From assembly GCA_024224295.1 (NCBI GenBank), contig JAAENN010000120.1, positions 1-64,000 of the forward strand: a stretch of 64,000 bases of DNA, read 5' to 3'. The notes under the pieces are model-generated. The model had not been told where the DNA came from. It searched no databases and saw only the letters and a list, made by a program, of their open reading frames with translations. Positions 47,365 to 53,914 of this stretch are shown here, one piece after another; the first letter of the stretch is position 1, and each line of letters starts with the position of its first letter. Both the position numbers and the translations under genes were made by a program. Origin of the DNA: Shimia sp. Its GTDB lineage: Bacteria > Pseudomonadota > Alphaproteobacteria > Rhodobacterales > Rhodobacteraceae.

Positions 47365-47439
47365 ATTTGTTTCGATCGATATTTTTTGAACACTTAACAA
47401 CACCGCCGAAACAAATTTGCAGTTACAGAAAATTGTAAC
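47365..47439. promoter_or_regulatory. Two inverted repeats upstream of the ATP-grasp gene
   Basis: A perfect 10-bp inverted repeat ATTTGTTTCG (47365-47374)/CGAAACAAAT (47407-47416) is followed by the dyad GTTACA-N6-TGTAAC (47422-47439), in an A+T-rich gap after the XRE-cupin gene. The first could be a weak hairpin terminator or a looped operator pair. The second has the shape of a transcription-factor site. The binding protein is unknown. Confidence 0.4.
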
Positions 47440-47506
47440 GGTTGCTTGCACGTATTTTTAACGACGATTGGGGCATTCCATACGGGCACGAAAATTTGGA
47501 GCCAGA

Positions 47507-48742
47507 ATGGAACCTCAAGAGAGAATCGGGCTTGCGAGCCTGACGAAGATGGCGTTTGACGGCGTCGATCTGCAGCCGTTGCGAAATGAGCTGCTGAGCA
47601 AAGTGTTCACCGGAAAAGATGCCGATGGCATCTTTATGGATCTGTCGGTGATTGATCAGCTGCAAGGTAACCGCATAGCGGGATTGGCCTGGCAGGATGA
47701 AGCGCTAAAGCGACAACGCATCTTCAGTACTAAGAAGGCTGATGGCGCGCGTACCAAACTTTTGGTGTTTGCAGAACCGAGCCATATTGGTGGCAATACG
47801 CCCATTGAGTTTCTTCTTCAGGACGCAGATGTTGAAATTCTTACCTACTATCTGAATGTTGAAAGCCACGAGCAGATCGATCTGCCCGCCCATGATGTGG
47901 CATTTTGTGCCGCACCTGCGGACAGCGAAAAAGCGCAGGCATTTCAGGAAAAAGTCCGTACGTTGACCGCTGCAGTCGGAACCAAAGTGGTAAACTTACC
48001 GGATGGTCAGGTGGATCTTGAGCGGGATTCTCTGGAGACGATGTTTGCAAGCCAAGCCGGCTTGACCCTGCCGAAGACTTTGCGGCTTGACCGGTGGGAG
48101 CTGGAGGGCACAGTCGCGGAAGAGGCGCTGGCAGCAATTGGGGATTACCCCTATGTAGTGCGCCCGGTTGGCAGTCATGCCGGCGAAGGACTGGCGCTGA
48201 TCGAGAGCCGAGATGCGTTGAGTGACTACCTGTTTGATCGCAGTGAGGCAGCCTTTTTTGTGTCTGAGTTCGTTCGCTACGCAACGCTGGAAGACGGGTT
48301 TTATCGCAAGTATCGTGTGATTTTTGTGGACGGGCAACCATACCCTTGCCACATGGCAATCGCGGATCAGTGGGACCTTTGGTATCTGAACGCGCGGATG
48401 GAAGAGTTTGCGGAGAAGCGCGCTGAAGAATCCGCATGGATGGACGGCTTTGACCGCAGGTTTGCGACGCGTCATGAAGCCGGATTTGGTGCGCTGACCG
48501 ATGCGATTGATCTGGATTACTTTGGTGTGGATTGCGCTGAAGATCCGGATGGCAATTTGGTTGTTTTTGAAGCGGACAATGCGTTGATCGTGCATGATAT
48601 GGATGATGAGGATGTTTTTCCATATAAAAGCAAGCACATGAAGCGTATATTTAATGCATTTGAAGCGCTGCTGGAAAAGAACCGTCGGGCGGAGACAGCT
48701 GCAGAAAAGACAGTGAAGACGCCAAGGCGCCGTTTGTCATAA
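47507..48742 (+). CDS. ATP-grasp-like protein of unknown substrate
   Basis: Predicted 411-aa cytosolic protein. The C-terminal half looks like an ATP-grasp ligase: YPYVVRPVGSHAGEGLALIE (nucleotide-binding loop), FYRKYRVIFVDGQPYPCHMA (beta-strand with basic residue) and the metal-binding DCAEDPDGNLVVFEADNALI. The N-terminal half has a Rossmann-like pre-ATP-grasp region (TKLLVFAEPSHIGGNTPIEF). ATG at 47507 follows GGAG by five bases. Such enzymes join a carboxylate to an amine or thiol, as in peptides, but the substrates are not evident. It is monocistronic with a strong terminator and converges on DUF1638. Confidence 0.7.
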   Translation: MEPQERIGLASLTKMAFDGVDLQPLRNELLSKVFTGKDADGIFMDLSVIDQLQGNRIAGLAWQDEALKRQRIFSTKKADGARTKLLVFAEPSHIGGNTPIEFLLQDADVEILTYYLNVESHEQIDLPAHDVAFCAAPADSEKAQAFQEKVRTLTAAVGTKVVNLPDGQVDLERDSLETMFASQAGLTLPKTLRLDRWELEGTVAEEALAAIGDYPYVVRPVGSHAGEGLALIESRDALSDYLFDRSEAAFFVSEFVRYATLEDGFYRKYRVIFVDGQPYPCHMAIADQWDLWYLNARMEEFAEKRAEESAWMDGFDRRFATRHEAGFGALTDAIDLDYFGVDCAEDPDGNLVVFEADNALIVHDMDDEDVFPYKSKHMKRIFNAFEALLEKNRRAETAAEKTVKTPRRRLS

Positions 48743-48752
48743 GATCTTTGAA

Positions 48753-48781
48753 GGGCGCTCCATTTTGGGGCGCCCGTTTTG
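48753..48781 (+). terminator. Terminator of the ATP-grasp gene
   Basis: GGGCGC, an 11-base interior with TCC/GGG partial pairing, GCGCCC, then GTTTT. It lies 10 bases after the stop codon, and the convergent DUF1638 gene ends right beside it. Confidence 0.8.
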
Positions 48782-49423
48782 TTAGAGCGCTGCTAGTGCT
48801 GTGGCCATGTCGCCATAGCCAGTGAAGCGACGCTCAAATTCTAAGCCCAGTCGATCTGCGCAAATTTTGGCTTTTTCGGTCAGGGCGGGATCATCGATTT
48901 GGGCTTGGTAAACCAGTTTCTCGTAGTTGCCGAAGTACATCTCCATCAATTCGGGGTGGCGATCCAATCCCATGGGTTTGATGATGAAGGCGTCAAATTG
49001 GCGGACCAGAAAGTCGGTCAGGTAGAAGGCTGTAAACTCGTCCTCCGCGATTTTGGCAAAGCGCTCGTTGCCTTCAAAGAAGCTGTAGCAGTGCGGGCCT
49101 GCGATCATTTTGACACCCAGGGCATCGCAGGTGGTTTGCAGCTGTCCACCGGTGCCGCAATCCGCGTAGACCACGAAGATGTCGTCGTAGCTGTCGCGAT
49201 GTTTGGCAACGGCGTCACGTACGGCTGGCGCGATTTTCTCTGGGTGGATGTGGAAGATCGCGGGCAGGCAGGTGAGGTCCATGTGGGACCAGTCATTGAG
49301 TTTGATCAGATCGAGAATTTCGCGGGCGAGCGCACCGCAAGCAAGTAGCAAGATGCGGCCAGTTGTACCGGTGGGGGCGAGGCCGGATTGTGCCAGCGTG
49401 TTGTCGTTGGGGAACTGCGTCAT
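48782..49423 (-). CDS. DUF1638 protein
   Basis: Predicted 213-aa cytosolic protein of the DUF1638 family. Seen: LLLACGALAREILDLIKLND near the start, LTCLPAIFHIHPEKI, VVYADCGTGGQL (with conserved cysteine), AGPHCYSFFEG, and MGLDRHPELMEMYFGNYEKL. Cysteines and histidines recur in conserved positions, which suggests a metal or thiol site. The family is often near corrinoid methyl-transfer genes, as here. The start at 49423 overlaps the methyltransferase stop by four bases. Function not established; I infer a role with the nearby corrinoid and homocysteine methyltransferase. Confidence 0.85.
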   Translation of the reverse strand: MTQFPNDNTLAQSGLAPTGTTGRILLLACGALAREILDLIKLNDWSHMDLTCLPAIFHIHPEKIAPAVRDAVAKHRDSYDDIFVVYADCGTGGQLQTTCDALGVKMIAGPHCYSFFEGNERFAKIAEDEFTAFYLTDFLVRQFDAFIIKPMGLDRHPELMEMYFGNYEKLVYQAQIDDPALTEKAKICADRLGLEFERRFTGYGDMATALAAL

Positions 49424-50112
49424 GGCTTCGTCAACTTGATGGCGAAGCGGCCTGGGAGCAGACCTGCGGGGCCGTAACTGTCGAGGACTTCGCAGCTCCA
49501 GCCGATGGCTTCAAGTGCCTGTTTGGTGCTGTCGGGGCGACGGCGAGATTGCTGATGGATCACGGTGTCAAACCGGGTCCCAACCTGGGTTTCGATACGG
49601 CGGGTGAGAAGGTCGCGTTCGACAGTGACCTCGATGCGCATTTGCCAGTCGGTGCCGGTGTTGCGCGGTGCTTTGGGTAAGCATCTGGGACCGATAAGAT
49701 CGGCAAACATCAGTCCGCCAGAGGGCAGCGCGGCAAACGCGGCGCGGGCCACCGGAAGAAGTGTGTCGCGTTTCGTGGTGGCATCGATGTAGCTCAGCAC
49801 TTCGCCAAGACAGGTGATGGCGGTGGTGCCTTTGGGAATACGAATATCGGCGGCATTGCCTTGCTTCACCAGAAGGCCACGGGCCTGAGCGATTTCTACA
49901 AAGGCAGGTGAGAGGTCGACGCCTTCCCCCATGACACCGCGGTCTTCGGCTACGGAAAGCCAGGTACCATCCCCGCAGCCGATGTCAAACAGGTGGGCGT
50001 TTGAAGGCCCGTGCAGGATTTGCGCGGCGAGCCAGTCATGCGCCTCGTCAAATGTATCGTTGTAGCCTTCGGCGTGAATGCGGGCGAGATCGGGGGAGTA
50101 AAGTCCGGACAT
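49420..50112 (-). CDS. Class I SAM-dependent methyltransferase
   Basis: Predicted 230-aa methyltransferase. Seen: motif I HLFDIGCGDGTWLSVAEDRG, the acidic residue of motif II in GEGVDLSPAFVEIAQARG, and motif IV ITCLGEVLSYID. The N-terminal MSGLYSPDLARIHAEGYNDT looks like a substrate lid. Start: ATG at 50112 after AAGG; a 54-codon extension is open but does not fit. It overlaps DUF1638 by four bases, so the two are translated together. Substrate unknown. Confidence 0.85.
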   Translation of the reverse strand: MSGLYSPDLARIHAEGYNDTFDEAHDWLAAQILHGPSNAHLFDIGCGDGTWLSVAEDRGVMGEGVDLSPAFVEIAQARGLLVKQGNAADIRIPKGTTAITCLGEVLSYIDATTKRDTLLPVARAAFAALPSGGLMFADLIGPRCLPKAPRNTGTDWQMRIEVTVERDLLTRRIETQVGTRFDTVIHQQSRRRPDSTKQALEAIGWSCEVLDSYGPAGLLPGRFAIKLTKP

Positions 50113-50126
50113 GTCGGTACCTTGAA

Positions 50127-50156
50127 CAAAAACGGCCCGCCTGTGAAGGGCGGGCC
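50127..50156 (-). terminator. Terminator after the corrinoid protein gene
   Basis: On the minus strand: 8-bp stem GGCCCGCC/GGCGGGCC with a seven-base loop, then GTTTTTG. It lies between the corrinoid protein and the methyltransferase, so transcription into the second pair may be attenuated. Confidence 0.75.
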
Positions 50157-50198
50157 GGATCATATCGCTCGGGGAGTGAGCAAAGAGATTTGGCCGGG

Positions 50199-50900
50199 TC
50201 AGGCGCTCATCTGGTTGTGTTTGCGGGCGACCCACTCTTTGGCCGTTTCCACAGCTACAGCGGCGTCGCGGCAATAAGCGTCCGCGCCAATGGCTTTGCC
50301 AAACTCTTCATTCAACGGTGCACCACCTACGAGTACAATATAGTCTTCTCGCAGCCCTTGTTCTACCAAAGAGTCGATAACAACTTTCATGTAAGGCATT
50401 GTAGTAGTTAGAAGGGCAGACATGCCAAGGATGTCTGGCTTGTGCTCCTCGAGGGCTTCCAAATAGCTCTCGACGGCGTTGTTGATACCGAGGTCCACCA
50501 CTTCGAACCCTGCGCCTTCCATCATCATGGAGACGAGGTTTTTACCGATGTCGTGAATGTCGCCCTTCACTGTACCAATTACCATTGAGCCCATACGTGG
50601 TGCCCCGGTTTCAGCCAGCAAAGGCTTCAGGATGGACATGCCACCTTTCATTGCGCCTGCGGCCAACAGAACTTCAGGGACAAAAAGGATACCATCGCGG
50701 AAGTCGGCACCAACAATCGTCATGCCGCCTACCAGCGCTTCCGTCAGGATGCGGTAGGGTTCCCAACCCCGTTCCAATAGAATATTCACAGCCTCTTCGA
50801 TCTCTTCCTTGAGACCGTCGTAGAGGTCGTCAAACATCTGTTGAACAAGTTCCTCGTCATTGAGTTCGGACAGGATGATGTCGTCTTCTTCTTCTGACAT
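50199..50900 (-). CDS. Stand-alone corrinoid (B12-binding) protein, MetH/MtbC-like
   Basis: Cobalamin-carrying methyl shuttle (233 aa). Seen: an N-terminal helical cap domain (about residues 20-100, with LTEALVGGMTIVGADFRDGI and FVPEVLLAAGAMKGGM) and a C-terminal B12 Rossmann domain with the lower-ligand histidine in GTVKGDIHDIGKNLV, the SALLTTTMPYM segment and VLVGGAPLNEEF. No homocysteine, pterin or reactivation domain is attached. It fits the cobalamin module of a split methionine synthase, with the homocysteine module at 52801. Start: ATG at 50900; the frame is open 24 codons upstream. Confidence 0.92.
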   Translation of the reverse strand: MSEEEDDIILSELNDEELVQQMFDDLYDGLKEEIEEAVNILLERGWEPYRILTEALVGGMTIVGADFRDGILFVPEVLLAAGAMKGGMSILKPLLAETGAPRMGSMVIGTVKGDIHDIGKNLVSMMMEGAGFEVVDLGINNAVESYLEALEEHKPDILGMSALLTTTMPYMKVVIDSLVEQGLREDYIVLVGGAPLNEEFGKAIGADAYCRDAAVAVETAKEWVARKHNQMSA

Positions 50901-51085
50901 GCGCGTATTCCCATACCCTGGCGGGGGCCCAATGTGGGCACCGGTTGCTATTCGTTGTATCCCAGCTTTCAATGTTTTTCAGCGGGCAAACTGTCTGAAT
51001 AGCGACATAGCCTTAGCCGAGTGCGACGTGTAGAGGCAAAAATCAGGTATGCGATGAAAGTTTCTCATCCAGATCATGGGGTTTG

Positions 51086-51114
51086 TTGCAATTGTTCTCT
51101 TTTTGTTCTATTTT
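51086..51114 (+). promoter_or_regulatory. SOS-box promoter of the radical SAM gene
   Basis: TTGCAA (51086-51091), a 17-base spacer, then TATTTT (51109-51114). The spacer holds the perfect LexA direct repeat GTTC-TCTTTTT-GTTC (51094-51108), the same form as at lexA. The -10 ends six bases before the ATG at 51121, so a transcript would begin at or next to the start codon; no ribosome site is visible, which suggests a leaderless message. LexA bound here would cover both promoter elements. Confidence 0.8.
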
Positions 51115-51120
51115 GGGCAC

Positions 51121-52206
51121 ATGTCTGAAATACTGCGGCGTAAAATTGATGAAAACCGCCGGAAGGCACGGGGCGCGCGGAGCAATGCGTCTGGTCGGTA
51201 TGAGCCTTTACGCGAAGAAGTACAGGACGGTTGGGACATTCCGGAAGACCTGGCGGCGTTTGTGACAGAGGTGAGTGAGGAGCGTCCGCGCTCCGTTGTT
51301 TCTCGTAATACGTCGCCGGATATTCCTTTCGACCGGTCTCTCAACCCTTACCGGGGGTGTGAGCATGGTTGCACCTATTGTTTTGCGCGGCCCACACATG
51401 CCTATCTGGGGCTGTCGCCGGGGTTGGATTTTGAAAGCAAGTTGGTGGCTCGGCCTAAGGCGGCGGCGGTGCTGGAAAAGGAGTTGCAGCGTAAGTCCTA
51501 TCAACCCGGCGTGTTGGCGATTGGCACCAACACTGATCCGTATCAGCCAATTGAGCGGCGCTATCGGGTGATGCGGTCAGTTCTTGAGCTGTTACAGCGT
51601 TACAACCACCCTGTAGCGATCACCACCAAAGGCACATTGGTGGAACGCGATATCGACATTTTGAGCGACATGGCTGCCAAAGGCCTGGCACAGGTTGGGA
51701 TTTCTCTGACGACGATGGATGTGGCGTTGTCGCGGGCGATGGAACCGCGATGTCCCCTGCCTAATCGGCGGTTGGAGATCATTCGAAGACTCACAGAGGC
51801 GGGTATTCCTGTGCGGGCGATGTTGGCGCCGGTGGTTCCAGGCTTGACAGATCACGAGGTGGAGGCGTTGCTGGAGGCGGCTTCGGAAGCGGGAGCGACG
51901 GGGATGGCCTGGATCATGTTGCGACTGCCTATGGAGGTGGCGCCGTTATTTGAGGAATGGCTGGAGGCGGCCTATCCGGGGCGTGCGGCAAAGGTCCTGA
52001 CGCGGATGCGGGAGATGCATGGCGGGTCACTGTACCATGCCGAGTTCAATAAACGTATGCGGGGTAAGGGGATCTATGCAGAGATGATCGCTCAGAGAGT
52101 GCAGAAGGCCCGTGTGCGGTTTGGCTTGGACACAGAGATGCCCAAGCTGCGCTGCGATCTGTTTGAGGTGCCGCTGGCGCGTGATGGACAGTTAGCGCTG
52201 TTTTAA
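51121..52206 (+). CDS. PA0069-family (COG1533, SplB-like) radical SAM protein, SOS-linked
   Basis: Radical SAM enzyme (361 aa). Seen: the three-cysteine cluster motif YRGCEHGCTYCFARPTH near residue 95, the GTNTDPYQPIERRYRVMRSV segment typical of PA0069/COG1533 proteins, and a C-terminal extension. The superfamily includes spore photoproduct lyase, but the substrate of this branch is not known to me. ATG at 51121 is chosen because the frame upstream (from 51076) runs through the promoter and would only add a hydrophobic stretch. The LexA box in its promoter supports a part in DNA damage responses. Confidence 0.88.
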   Translation: MSEILRRKIDENRRKARGARSNASGRYEPLREEVQDGWDIPEDLAAFVTEVSEERPRSVVSRNTSPDIPFDRSLNPYRGCEHGCTYCFARPTHAYLGLSPGLDFESKLVARPKAAAVLEKELQRKSYQPGVLAIGTNTDPYQPIERRYRVMRSVLELLQRYNHPVAITTKGTLVERDIDILSDMAAKGLAQVGISLTTMDVALSRAMEPRCPLPNRRLEIIRRLTEAGIPVRAMLAPVVPGLTDHEVEALLEAASEAGATGMAWIMLRLPMEVAPLFEEWLEAAYPGRAAKVLTRMREMHGGSLYHAEFNKRMRGKGIYAEMIAQRVQKARVRFGLDTEMPKLRCDLFEVPLARDGQLALF

Positions 52207-52368
52207 AGGCTTTGACCCCGAGAAGGCCGCGACTTCCCTGAAGGTTTTCTGCCATGAGAATAGTGGCGGAGAAATGCCGAGCGCATCGGAAGGGGACTGC
52301 GGTAGGGTGACAGTCGCGTCGGTACGGAGTAGGGCGGGCGGACCACTCACAGAAGACTGACGACCAAA

Positions 52369-52758
52369 ATGAAAAGACTAATTGCGGCTGCCGTTTTGGT
52401 GGCCTCGCCCGTTTGGGCGGATGTGCAGGTGCGCGACGCGGATACGATTGTTGTGGACGGCACGCCGGTGCGCTTTCAAGGGGTTGATGCGCCGGAGCTT
52501 AAGACCCGCGCCGGCAAAGATGCCAAGCGGTGGACGGTGAACTACCTACGCGACAAAGAAATAACCTGTAATCTGACTGGCGAGCGGTCGTATGATCGCT
52601 ACATCGGCGTGTGTTACGCCGATGGGCAGGACATAGGTGCGGCGGTGATCGCGGCGGGGCACGCGCTGGATTGTGCGCGCTATTCCGGGGGGCGTTATCG
52701 CCACTTGGAAAAGGCATCTGCGAAAAGCCGGATCAAACGAGCGGGCTATTGCAGTTAA
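52369..52758 (+). CDS. Secreted thermonuclease-family (SNase-like) protein
   Basis: Small protein (129 aa) with signal peptide MKRLIAAAVLVASPVWADVQ, so probably periplasmic or secreted. The SNase fold shows VRDADTIVVDGTPVRFQGVD, then APELKTRAGKDAK, the arginine-containing TGERSYDRYIGVCYADGQDI, and AVIAAGHALDCARYSGGRY. The pattern of aspartates and arginines resembles active nucleases, but activity cannot be proven by sequence. The gene is alone between the radical SAM gene and a terminator. Confidence 0.88.
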   Translation: MKRLIAAAVLVASPVWADVQVRDADTIVVDGTPVRFQGVDAPELKTRAGKDAKRWTVNYLRDKEITCNLTGERSYDRYIGVCYADGQDIGAAVIAAGHALDCARYSGGRYRHLEKASAKSRIKRAGYCS

Positions 52759-52764
52759 GGAAAA

Positions 52765-52789
52765 GGCGCCGATGATCGGCGCTTTTTTG
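52765..52789 (+). terminator. Terminator after the SNase-like gene
   Basis: GGCGCCGATGATCGGCGC palindrome followed by six T. It ends 11 bases before the convergent bmt-type gene stop. Confidence 0.85.
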
Positions 52790-52800
52790 TTGGTCCAGGC

Positions 52801-53820
52801 TTAGCCGCGACGGCGGCGGCCGCGGCGTTCGCGGGCCGGGACAGCGGCGTCATCGCCGGTGCCGTCGTTGGCAGAGGAGAATCCGCCCAACGCTTCGGCA
52901 ATGGCTTCTAGGGAAGGACGATCCCCACGCGGACGGTTTTCCAGTGCTTCGCGCATGGCTTTTAGGTGGTTTGGCATGGTACCGCAGCAGCCGCCAATGA
53001 TGGTTGCGCCACAGTCGCGTGCCATTACGGCATAGTCTGCCATCAGTTCCGGCGTGCCATCATAGTGGATGTGGCCGTCGTGGTATTTCGGAATTCCGGC
53101 GTTGCCTTTGGCCACGATCGGGGTTTCGGTGCCTTGGGCGGAGAAGCCGAGCACGGTGCGCAGCAGGTCTGGTGCGCCGGTGCCGCAGTTGGCACCAAAG
53201 CCCAAAGGAGTGTTGGGCAAGCTATTGACCAGTTGAACCATATCGGCAGAGGTCACGCCCATCATGGTGCGCCCTGCGGTGTCAAAGCTCATGGTGCCAA
53301 CCCACGGCATGTCCGCTAAGGCGAAGGCTTCGGCGGCCGCTTTGTACTCTTCTGGAGCGGAGATGGTCTCCAGCCAAAGAACGTCCGCGCCGCCTTCCTT
53401 CAGTCCTTCGGCCTGTTCGTGGAACATTTCAACGGCGTCCGCATGGCTGAGTGTGCCGACGGGTTCCATGATATCGCCGGTCGGGCCAACGGAGCCCGCG
53501 ACGATCACAGGATGGCCGGCGGCGTCAGCTACGTCGCGACCTATTTCGGCGGCTAGGCGGTTGAGTTCACGCACGCGGTTTTGGGCGTCGTGCAGTTTTA
53601 GGCGTGAGGCATTGCCGCCAAAGGAGTTGGTCAGAAAAATGTCAGAGCCGTTGTCAACCGCCAGGCTGTAGAGTTTCTTTATGTTCTGCGGCTCATCTGC
53701 GTTCCAGAGTTCCGGTGCGTCGCCGGAGCTGAGACCCATGTTGAACAGGTTTGTGCCGGTGGCGCCGTCGGCCATGAGCCAGTCACGGGTTTCCAAAAGC
53801 TTGGAGAGGGCGTTGGTCAT
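52801..53820 (-). CDS. bmt: Homocysteine S-methyltransferase (BmtA / MetH homocysteine module)
   Basis: Zinc-dependent TIM-barrel methyltransferase (339 aa) that moves a methyl group to homocysteine. Seen: the N-terminal DWLMADGATGTNLFNMGL, LTNSFGGNASRLKLH, the zinc cysteines in GFGANCGTGAPD and IIGGCCGTMPNH, and an arginine-rich tail (RERRGRRRRG). Annotated in relatives as betaine-homocysteine methyltransferase, it may instead use a methylcorrinoid as partner of the protein at 50199. Start: ATG at 53820 after AAGGAG. The pterin-binding module is not in the window. Confidence 0.9.
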   Translation of the reverse strand: MTNALSKLLETRDWLMADGATGTNLFNMGLSSGDAPELWNADEPQNIKKLYSLAVDNGSDIFLTNSFGGNASRLKLHDAQNRVRELNRLAAEIGRDVADAAGHPVIVAGSVGPTGDIMEPVGTLSHADAVEMFHEQAEGLKEGGADVLWLETISAPEEYKAAAEAFALADMPWVGTMSFDTAGRTMMGVTSADMVQLVNSLPNTPLGFGANCGTGAPDLLRTVLGFSAQGTETPIVAKGNAGIPKYHDGHIHYDGTPELMADYAVMARDCGATIIGGCCGTMPNHLKAMREALENRPRGDRPSLEAIAEALGGFSSANDGTGDDAAVPARERRGRRRRG

Positions 53821-53914
53821 CAGAAACTCCTTAGGGCGCGGCGTACCGCGTTTCATTTGCGCAGCGATGTGCCACGGGTGGGGCCGGGGCACAACTCAAT
53901 TTGATGCAAGACCA

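Noticed and set aside
47841-48623. 260-residue open frame opposite the ATP-grasp gene
   Set aside because: Composition rich in Pro, Ser, His and Arg, typical of antisense to G+C-rich coding sequence.
51076-51120. Upstream start for the radical SAM protein adding a hydrophobic N-terminus
   Set aside because: This stretch contains the -35, LexA box and -10; the family begins at or near the ATG at 51121.
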